Source: Nitrososphaerales archaeon TH526 (GTDB lineage Archaea > Thermoproteota > Nitrososphaeria > Nitrososphaerales > Nitrososphaeraceae). From it: 7,547 bases of DNA. The stretch covers positions 1-7,547 of the forward strand of contig JAATVR010000482.1 in NCBI GenBank assembly GCA_014523665.1, written 5' to 3'. Below the pieces are notes generated by a model. The model was not told where the DNA came from. It was given only the letters and a program-made list of their open reading frames with translations, and ran no database searches. This document shows, piece by piece, positions 1 through 5,485 of the stretch. The position numbers were made by a program, and so were the translations under genes. The stretch's first letter is position 1, and each line of letters starts with the position of its first letter.

Positions 1-225
1 GATTAGGGAGTATACACTGGGGCCTGTCATAAACACGACAAAGTCGGGTCTGCTTTCCTTGGCGAGTTCTAAAAATTTTGATACCTCGATAAGAGTACGT
101 TCCTCTCTTTTAATCCCTGTCGTGGGAGCAATGTACGGCCTCCCTCCAAGTGATCTTATTACGTGGGCTAGCTCGGCTGCTCTCCTACTTGCTGTAACTG
201 CGATATTTAGGTTCGAGAGGGACAA
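1..225 (-). CDS. hemD: Uroporphyrinogen-III synthase (HemD/HEM4 family), 5' part only
   Basis: Uroporphyrinogen-III synthase cyclises hydroxymethylbilane to uroporphyrinogen III, the common precursor of haem, sirohaem and cobalamin, in the cytosol. The open frame runs from a TTG at 225-223 to the window edge, giving 75 residues without a stop; the family is usually about 240-270 residues, so roughly the first third is visible. It shows the HEM4 N-terminal pattern: an opening strand 'NIAVTASRR' (residues 7-15), an Ala/Glu/Leu helix, 'SLGGRPYIAPTTGI' (about 25-38), and a strand followed by a loop, 'DFVVFMTGPSVYSL' (about 61-74), where the family has its 'vvFtSpngv' segment. An in-frame TAG lies nine codons before the TTG, and the next in-frame ATG is deep inside the conserved part, so TTG is the best start. 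No clear Shine-Dalgarno site is seen. The valS stop is 14 nt upstream on the same strand, suggesting co-transcription. A HemD-like regulator cannot be excluded without the C-terminus. Confidence 0.8.
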   Translation of the reverse strand, partial: MSLSNLNIAVTASRRAAELAHVIRSLGGRPYIAPTTGIKREERTLIEVSKFLELAKESRPDFVVFMTGPSVYSLI

Positions 226-239
226 TCCGTTATCTCTTG

Positions 240-2642
240 CTAAGCTGGTCTCCTAATGTTGTGCATCATCATTAGATCTTCTTCGAAGGGCAATAGGCTC
301 TCTGGAATCGCCAATTCTATAGGATCTTTTAGTGAAAGTGGCTTTCCGGTTTCTGGAGAAATATAAGATTTCTTCTTGTTCCAGACCATGGAGTTAAAAT
401 TAACAATTAACTGGGTATACTTAGAGTAATCATCGTAATCTCCCTCTACTTCTGGTAGCTTAAGCAGATGGATGCTTTCATTGTCATTCTCATACATGAT
501 CGTCCAGATCTCCTCGGTAATATACGGACATATTGGAGCCAACAGTGTAAGGATTGTTGTCATACACTTATGAAGTGTATAGATCGAGGAATGCCGCGAT
601 TGACTGGAACCATCAAGATAGGCCCTCCACTTGACCATCTCAATGTAGTGAGCTGCAAAAACGTTCCAGGTGAATTCGCGAATGGCATTTGACGGGATAA
701 AGAAGTTAAATTCTGAATATCCTTTCCTACATTCCTCGACTAACTTATGCAATTCACCCAGCAACCACATGTCACTTGGAGCTAAAGTGGTTGGCTTTTC
801 AGGGACACTCTCAAATGAGGATATGAACCTTGCTACGTTCCATAATTTAGACAAAAAGTTCTTCGCAACTGATATCTTTTGTTCAGAGCACCGAAAATCA
901 TAACCCAGATTACATTCTGATGCTGACCAGTATCTGAACGCATCCGCACCGTATGTATTGATTATGGGTATAGGATCCATTACATTGCCTCTGCTCTTAC
1001 TCATCTTCTCGCCCCTTTCGTCAACTCCAAAACCCATTATCCAGGCCTTTGACCAAGGCGGCTTATCGGTCAACTGAACACAACGTAGCAGTGAATAATA
1101 TAGCCAAGTCCTAACGATATCCTTTGCCTGGGGTCTAATAGAACTAGGGTAGGGCTGTCGTATTCTATCTGTTTCCCCGTATGTACCTATGTATAAAGCA
1201 GTCAAGCTAGAATCCATCCAAGTATCGAATGTTCGTTCTTCTCCAACAAATTTTCCTGCTCCGCAACTGGTGCATTTATCGAATGGAGGATCCTCTTCCC
1301 AAGGTCTGTAATATTTTCCAGGTGGTGGTAAATTAGGATATTTGCAATTCGTGCAATACCAGATAGGAATCTCTGTCCCGTAATAACGTCTCCTTGAAAT
1401 GGGCCAATCAGTCGCGACCGAATCCAGCCAATTCATCAGGATTTGTCTGTGAATTTCAGGATAAAACTTGAGGTGAGCTGCAAGCTGCTTTAGTTTGGGA
1501 ATATACTCAATTTGTTTTAAGTAATAATCTTGCAATGGAACAATCTCCACAGGGGTTTTGCTTCTCTCGCATAAAGGAGTTCTATGCATAATATCCTCGA
1601 TTTTTTGTAGTAAGCCATATGTTTTCAAATCAGAGATTATCTTGGCTCTAGCTTCTTGGATGGGAAGATTAGCATATGGTCCAGCTTCGACTGTAGTGCG
1701 TCCATATATATCTGCAGAGATAATTTCTTTCAATCCGAGCTCTCTAAATAACAAAACATCATTCTGATCGCCGTAACTACAGACCATAACCGCACCGGTT
1801 CCAAATTCTGGTCGAGCTGAGTGATGCGCATAAACTGTGACTTCTCTGTTAAAAAGAGGAACAGATACTCTTTTCCCTACGACATCCGCATAGCGTTCGT
1901 CATTAGGATTCACTATAACGCCTTGACAAGCAAAAAGCAATTCTGGTCTGGTTGATGCCACTATTATGCGCTTTGAATCATCCTTAGTACTAAAATACAT
2001 ATATACAAGCTTGGTGGGAACTTCCTCGTACACGATTTCGGCATCAGCTATAGTGGTGCCGCAGTCTGGACATAAATTGTTAGGTCTATTAGCAATGTAG
2101 ATCATCTTCCTGTTCCATAACTCTATGAAAGTACTTTGAGTTAGCGCTCTAAATTTGCTTGAATCCGTCCGATAGTAATTCTTGAAATCTGCACTCAATC
2201 CAATCGACTTCATAATATCAATCATCTCCTGTTCAAGTTCGTCCAAAGCATTCTTGCACAATTCTAGGAATTTTCTCCTATCTGTTTTCCTCATCCTAAT
2301 TTTGTATTTCTTTTCCGTATAGATTTCAATTGGAAGACCATTTCGATCGATCCCCACTGGAAATAGGACATTGAAACCACTCATCCGAGCGGTTCTAGCT
2401 ATCATATCGATCTGCGCATAATGAGCCGCTGCTCCAATATGCCATGGCCGGCCTGAAGGGTACGGAGGGGGAGTATCGATGACAAAAGGGACCTGCCCGC
2501 TACTGTTTAGGGTATTGCTAATCCTAGCATTCTCCCATTTTTGACGAATTTTCACTTCATTATTTGAATTCCATTTCTTCTCTTCAATTCTATGAGTTCG
2601 ACTCAATATCAGAGTATTTCCAAATATACGATTATTAAACAT
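240..2642 (-). CDS. valS: Valyl-tRNA synthetase, archaeal type
   Basis: This class I synthetase attaches valine to tRNA-Val in the cytosol and hydrolyses mischarged threonine in its editing domain. The 800-residue protein has the Rossmann-fold signature 'DTPPPYPSGRPWHIGA' (residues 56-71), 'GIDRNGLPIE' (97-106) and the KMSKS loop 'GEKMSKSRGN' (544-553). The CP1 editing domain includes 'STRPELL' (230-236) and 'FGTGAVMVCSYGDQND' (280-295). Probable zinc-knuckle cysteines are C191/C194 and C430/C433/C457/C460. 'DTWMDSS' (473-479) is the archaeal form. An anticodon-binding helical domain covers about 620-735, and the long C-terminal coiled coil of bacterial ValRS is absent. The usual last histidine of HIGH is alanine (A71). 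Residues 1-17 precede the point where homologues normally begin ('RIEEKKW'); a TTG at codon 13 (2606-2604) is an alternative start, and a TATA-like TAGATAAA just upstream of the ATG would suit it. hemD follows directly. Identity is secure; the exact start is not. Confidence 0.97.
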   Translation of the reverse strand: MFNNRIFGNTLILSRTHRIEEKKWNSNNEVKIRQKWENARISNTLNSSGQVPFVIDTPPPYPSGRPWHIGAAAHYAQIDMIARTARMSGFNVLFPVGIDRNGLPIEIYTEKKYKIRMRKTDRRKFLELCKNALDELEQEMIDIMKSIGLSADFKNYYRTDSSKFRALTQSTFIELWNRKMIYIANRPNNLCPDCGTTIADAEIVYEEVPTKLVYMYFSTKDDSKRIIVASTRPELLFACQGVIVNPNDERYADVVGKRVSVPLFNREVTVYAHHSARPEFGTGAVMVCSYGDQNDVLLFRELGLKEIISADIYGRTTVEAGPYANLPIQEARAKIISDLKTYGLLQKIEDIMHRTPLCERSKTPVEIVPLQDYYLKQIEYIPKLKQLAAHLKFYPEIHRQILMNWLDSVATDWPISRRRYYGTEIPIWYCTNCKYPNLPPPGKYYRPWEEDPPFDKCTSCGAGKFVGEERTFDTWMDSSLTALYIGTYGETDRIRQPYPSSIRPQAKDIVRTWLYYSLLRCVQLTDKPPWSKAWIMGFGVDERGEKMSKSRGNVMDPIPIINTYGADAFRYWSASECNLGYDFRCSEQKISVAKNFLSKLWNVARFISSFESVPEKPTTLAPSDMWLLGELHKLVEECRKGYSEFNFFIPSNAIREFTWNVFAAHYIEMVKWRAYLDGSSQSRHSSIYTLHKCMTTILTLLAPICPYITEEIWTIMYENDNESIHLLKLPEVEGDYDDYSKYTQLIVNFNSMVWNKKKSYISPETGKPLSLKDPIELAIPESLLPFEEDLMMMHNIRRPA

Positions 2643-2805
2643 AATACTGTTTATCTATGCAGAGTACGAGAATACACCATACATTAGGTTACAGATCTGT
2701 AGTGACGCCTTTCCTTTTCTTCTCTTCAATACTTGAAAATGTCAATACTGTTGGAATAGGGAAGCAAACTGAACATGCAAGAAACATATGTGACCGCTTC
2801 ATAGG
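2643..2805. promoter_or_regulatory. Divergent valS / pepF intergenic promoter region
   Basis: This 163-bp stretch lies between two genes that point away from each other, so it should hold both promoters. Towards valS the minus strand reads TAGATAAA about 8-15 nt before the annotated ATG. That is too close for a leaderless start there, but workable if translation begins at the TTG 36 nt downstream. Towards pepF the best TATA-like stretch is AAACATATG at 2782-2790, about 26 nt before the second ATG (2812) of the pepF cluster. A pyrimidine-rich plus-strand tract runs from 2709 to 2727. The region also holds the palindrome listed separately. All promoter assignments are inferred from spacing alone. 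Confidence 0.45.
2690..2701. promoter_or_regulatory. 12-bp perfect palindrome, possible operator
   Basis: TACAGATCTGTA is an exact inverted repeat without a spacer, in the middle of the valS/pepF divergent region, about 48 bp from the valS ATG and 105 bp from the pepF ATG. Such symmetry fits a dimeric helix-turn-helix regulator site, but no regulator is known here. A perfect 12-bp palindrome would occur by chance in a region of this size only a few percent of the time (about one position in 4,096). Confidence 0.3.
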
Positions 2806-4623
2806 ATGCAGATGGGCATGGAGCTTTTGATGCGACCTAAACTGGCAACATGGAATCTAACACAGTTGATAGAAGATCACAAAGGAGAAGAATTGCAGAA
2901 TCTGATAAAATCGATTGAGCAGGCTGTAAAGCGAATAGAAGGTGAGCGCGGGATACTTAAAGAAAGCATTTCTTCAAGTCAATTTCAAAAACTCATGAGC
3001 CTCATGGAAGTAATAAATGAGCAGATCAGTATCGCAGTTGGGTATGCCCATCTGAAATATGCTTCTGATACTTCGTCAAACGAGGCCGCTGCCCTGCTAA
3101 CTAAAATGGAAATGCTGTCAGCTGACGTATCAAACCGCCTACTATTTTTTGATATCTGGTTTAAAAAACAACTTGATGATGGGAACGCCAGTCGTCTGAT
3201 AAATTCTGCACCGATGGTTTATAGAGAGCATCTTAGACATAGTCGGCTTCTGTCCAAATTCACGTTGTCTGAACCAGAAGAGAAGATAATTAGCACGCTA
3301 GAGGTGAGCGGGTCTGGAGCACTCACAAAGATCTACGACAGAATGACTAGCTCTCTAGAATTTGTTGTACATTTAAAAAAAGGTAAACGGGTGATAGAAA
3401 AAAAATTCAGCAATAAGGAGAGGATGCTCTCGATGATTAGGAGCGCAAAGAAGGAGGATAGAGTGGCAGCTTACAAGTCACTACTAAAAGAATACAAAAA
3501 GAATAGTGGTGTTCTAGGGGAGATTTACTTCAATAAGGTGATACAGTGGCATGATGAATTCATAAAATTGCGCGGATTTAAGACACCAATCTCGGTACGG
3601 AATATGTATAACAATCTGGAGGATTCAACTGTGGAATCTCTTCTCCAGGCTTGTCGTTCTAATAGGAAGGTATTCCAGAGGTACTTCAAAGAAAAAGCTG
3701 CGATGATAGGCCTCAGAAGGCTTCACAGGTATCATTTGTACGCACCTCTAACACTGAGTGCGAAGTATCGGGAAAGATTTAGCTACCAGAACGCGGTTAG
3801 CACGGTCATTGATACATTTTCTGATTTCGATCCGAGATTTGGTAAATTTGCAACAAGAGTATTCAATGAAAAACATGTGGATTCCGAAATAAGGAAAGCA
3901 AAACAAGGTGGCGCGTTCTGTTATACGGTTACACCAAGACTAACGCCATATATACTTCTTAATTTTGATGGTAGAATTAGAGATGTTAGCACTATGGCTC
4001 ATGAATTGGGTCATGCTATACATAGTATGGCAGCTTCAGATATGCCAATATCTGTTGCTCACGCTCCATTACCTTTGGCCGAAACAGCGTCAGTCTTTGC
4101 GGAAATTCTTCTCAATGACAGACTTCGGAGCAAATTGTCACGCGAGCAGAATGCTATCCTGCTAGCTTCACAGATCGATGATATGTATGCGACTATTATG
4201 AGACAAGCTTACTTTACTTTATTTGAGATTGAAGCTCATAAGTCTATAACCGAAAAGAATGCCAATATAAGCGAAGTGTCAGACCTGTACTTACAAAATC
4301 TCGAAGATCAGTTCGGTGATTCGGTAACTGTTTCAGATGATTTTCGATGGGAATGGTTATACATTCCACACTTGTATCATACTCCTTTCTATTGTTACGC
4401 CTATTCGTTCGGAAATTTGCTAGTTCTGTCCCTCTACCATCAATTTAGAAAAGAGGGAAAGTTATCATTTATTCCCAAATACTACAAGTTGCTTTCGTCA
4501 GGAGGTTCTCGCAAGACAGAGGAAATTTTGTCTGATATCGGAATCGACATCTCTTCCAGAGACTTTTGGCAGCAAGGATTTGATCTAGTTGAGAAAGATG
4601 TGCAGGAACTACTGGATTTGTGA
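2806..4623 (+). CDS. pepF: Oligoendopeptidase F-type metallopeptidase (family M3B)
   Basis: This is a zinc metallopeptidase expected to cleave short peptides in the cytosol, in peptide turnover. The 605-residue length is typical of PepF. The N-terminal half is helical and lysine/glutamate-rich (about 20-230), as in the M3B N-terminal domain. The catalytic M3 domain follows and carries 'TMAHELGHAIHSM' (396-408), with zinc ligands H399 and H403, catalytic E400, and the third ligand E426 in 'LAETASVFAE'. The substrate-binding 'IPHLYHTPFYCYAYSFG' block is at 520-536. No signal peptide or membrane segment is seen. Four in-frame methionines (codons 1, 3, 5 and 9) crowd the start; an upstream AAACATATG would place transcription close to codon 3, so the true start may be 2812 or 2818 with a leaderless message. 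The gene appears to be monocistronic: divergent from valS, with opposite-strand small ORFs after its stop. Function is assigned by motif; actual substrates are unknown. Confidence 0.95.
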   Translation: MQMGMELLMRPKLATWNLTQLIEDHKGEELQNLIKSIEQAVKRIEGERGILKESISSSQFQKLMSLMEVINEQISIAVGYAHLKYASDTSSNEAAALLTKMEMLSADVSNRLLFFDIWFKKQLDDGNASRLINSAPMVYREHLRHSRLLSKFTLSEPEEKIISTLEVSGSGALTKIYDRMTSSLEFVVHLKKGKRVIEKKFSNKERMLSMIRSAKKEDRVAAYKSLLKEYKKNSGVLGEIYFNKVIQWHDEFIKLRGFKTPISVRNMYNNLEDSTVESLLQACRSNRKVFQRYFKEKAAMIGLRRLHRYHLYAPLTLSAKYRERFSYQNAVSTVIDTFSDFDPRFGKFATRVFNEKHVDSEIRKAKQGGAFCYTVTPRLTPYILLNFDGRIRDVSTMAHELGHAIHSMAASDMPISVAHAPLPLAETASVFAEILLNDRLRSKLSREQNAILLASQIDDMYATIMRQAYFTLFEIEAHKSITEKNANISEVSDLYLQNLEDQFGDSVTVSDDFRWEWLYIPHLYHTPFYCYAYSFGNLLVLSLYHQFRKEGKLSFIPKYYKLLSSGGSRKTEEILSDIGIDISSRDFWQQGFDLVEKDVQELLDL

Positions 4624-4719
4624 TCCACAAAGATTTGGTTGCTTACCTTTCTCTAGCTCAGCGATCGCTCCACAAATAGAGCCTGGTCCTAAAAAAGTGC
4701 ATTTGTTCTTGTTAGGCAT
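4609..4719 (-). CDS. Putative small cysteine-containing protein, 36 aa
   Basis: I do not recognise this ORF. It runs from an ATG at 4719-4717 to a TAG at 4611-4609 and encodes 36 residues with cysteines at 7, 16 and 31, arranged as 'KCTFLGPGSICGAIAEL' (6-22) and 'PNLCG' (28-32). The Gly/Pro-rich Cys loop followed by a short amphipathic helix and another Cys looks like a small metal-binding or disulfide-containing fold rather than random translation; that is inference. Its start overlaps the stop of the ORF upstream (ATGCCTAA), as in translationally coupled genes. Its last 15 nt lie antisense to the pepF end. It contains an internal run of six T (4692-4697 on the opposite strand), which could favour slippage or termination. 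A fourth ligand expected for a zinc knuckle is missing, so it may be truncated, fused to the upstream ORF by a frameshift, or not translated. Confidence 0.45.
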   Translation of the reverse strand: MPNKNKCTFLGPGSICGAIAELEKGKQPNLCGSQIQ

Positions 4720-4831
4720 ATATGGTATTAGCTAATTTTCTCCAATCTAATAACCTGATGGGAACCGGTTCTTGAGCATCAACGAGTTTAAGACCATCAA
4801 AATTTACCTTGAGATCCATAACCATGACCAT
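4712..4831 (-). CDS. Putative small protein, 39 aa, upstream partner of the Cys ORF
   Basis: I do not recognise this ORF. It opens with three closely spaced ATGs (4831, 4825, 4819) and ends with TAA at 4714-4712. From the third ATG the product is 35 residues and reads like folded protein: 'MDLKVNFDGLKLVDAQ' (5-20) suggests a beta hairpin, and 'VPIRLLDWRKLANTIY' (23-38) an amphipathic helix. There are no cysteines and no membrane segment. Its final codons overlap the start of the 36-aa Cys ORF by 8 nt in a different frame, so the two form a possible mini-operon or a single roughly 75-aa protein split by a frameshift. A TATA-like sequence on the minus strand (4882-4871) lies about 44 nt before the first ATG. 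No Shine-Dalgarno site is visible. Coding status rests on amino-acid character, gene packing and promoter placement only. Confidence 0.42.
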   Translation of the reverse strand: MVMVMDLKVNFDGLKLVDAQEPVPIRLLDWRKLANTIYA

Positions 4832-4939
4832 TATTGTTGTTACCGTACGTTACGTTTGATTTACCCACCGCTTAAATAAAACTGTCATAAGAAAAAATAT
4901 AACTCGAATGATTACGTTAAAAACAGGTGACACGATTAA
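4832..4939. promoter_or_regulatory. AT-rich divergent promoter region upstream of gins-mcm
   Basis: Two TATA-like elements face the gins gene: CTTAAATAAA at 4871-4880 and AAAAAATATAAC at 4892-4903. They predict transcription starts near 4902 or near 4923 (about 26 nt downstream of each), both ahead of the gins Shine-Dalgarno site. The first element read on the minus strand is TTTTATTTAAG and would also suit the small-ORF pair on the other side, giving a start near 4850. The whole block is markedly richer in A and T than the adjoining coding sequence. Which element is used cannot be decided from sequence alone. Confidence 0.5.
4925..4930 (+). promoter_or_regulatory. Shine-Dalgarno site of the GINS gene
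   Basis: AGGTGA matches the anti-Shine-Dalgarno end of archaeal 16S rRNA and sits 9 nt before the ATG at 4940. It supports that start. It is the only clear ribosome binding site seen in front of a gene in this window. Confidence 0.65.
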
Positions 4940-5485
4940 ATGCCAAACTACCAACGCTTCTCGAATGAGAATCGACTGACGAGAGTCCAAGACTCGTACA
5001 AGTTGGGATACCTAGCAGAAGATGTCAAGGTGCAGTACAAGAGTGCTGTGAATGTATCACTGGATGATATTGTTATCGATTCCAAGGAAGGGGACATTAG
5101 CTCGATTCCAAAGTGGCTGGCACAGAACTTTGTTGAGTCAGGAATAGTCGCAATCAACGACAAAGACAATGCTGCTTACGTGTCAAGAACACTTAACTTG
5201 GAGAGAATTGCAAGGGCTCACGATCTGTCAGGCATAAATGCCGACTTTTACATCAGAGTTAACGACTATCTTTCCTCTTTGGACGAAAAGGATCGGGAAA
5301 GAATAATTGTATCACTCAATTCATTCGTCGTTTCGCGAATCGAAAAAATTGTAAAGCTGGCCGCAGCGTCTGCATTAACATCTGCAATAAGAGAAAAATT
5401 ATCAGTGGAGGAACGCGAATTGTATGATTTAATTCATGAATCTACTTCTGCATTCAAAAAGAGGGTTTTAAGGAAGTTTGGCTGA
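4940..5485 (+). CDS. GINS complex subunit (archaeal, B-A domain order, Gins23-like)
   Basis: GINS binds MCM and the Cdc45/RecJ-like protein and activates the replicative helicase. The 181-residue product begins with about 20 polar residues. A small beta-rich B-like domain follows (about 25-85), including 'SIPKWLAQNFVESGIVAIND' (55-74), the pattern of the GINS B domain ('lP.wla..l...g'). The helical A domain occupies about 88-178, with 'ADFYIRVNDYLSSL' (101-114), 'FVVSRIEKIVKLA' (129-141) and 'LSVEERELYDLI' (154-165). B before A is the order of archaeal Gins23 (Psf2/Psf3-like), whereas the DFY, R..KI and L..EE..LY elements are those best known from Gins51, so subtype is uncertain. A good Shine-Dalgarno site fixes the start. 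The stop codon lies inside the beginning of mcm (8-nt overlap). Adjacency to mcm, also seen for gins23 in Sulfolobus, strongly supports the assignment. Confidence 0.88.
   Translation: MPNYQRFSNENRLTRVQDSYKLGYLAEDVKVQYKSAVNVSLDDIVIDSKEGDISSIPKWLAQNFVESGIVAINDKDNAAYVSRTLNLERIARAHDLSGINADFYIRVNDYLSSLDEKDRERIIVSLNSFVVSRIEKIVKLAAASALTSAIREKLSVEERELYDLIHESTSAFKKRVLRKFG

Noticed and set aside
59..256. Plus-strand open frame of 65 codons at the left edge with a hydrophobic stretch.
   Set aside because: It lies antisense to the HemD-like frame, which has clear family motifs; the hydrophobic part arises from reading the conserved HemD codons backwards.
2689..2802. Minus-strand ORF of 37 codons (ATG at 2802, or 2787 for 32 codons) between pepF and valS, containing a CxxC motif.
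   Set aside because: It overlaps the pepF promoter, has no promoter of its own, ends across the palindrome, and its C-terminal part is low-complexity charged sequence that includes the direct repeat. Nothing beyond chance supports it.
4660..4669. AGCGATCGCT palindrome, and GAACCGGTTC at 4762-4771.
   Set aside because: Ten-base palindromes are expected several times in a window of this size, and both fall within the small ORFs as ordinary codons.
4624..4720. Search for a factor-independent terminator after pepF.
   Set aside because: Only scattered T-rich stretches are present (for example around 4702-4713), with no stem followed by a T run on the plus strand; not strong enough to annotate.
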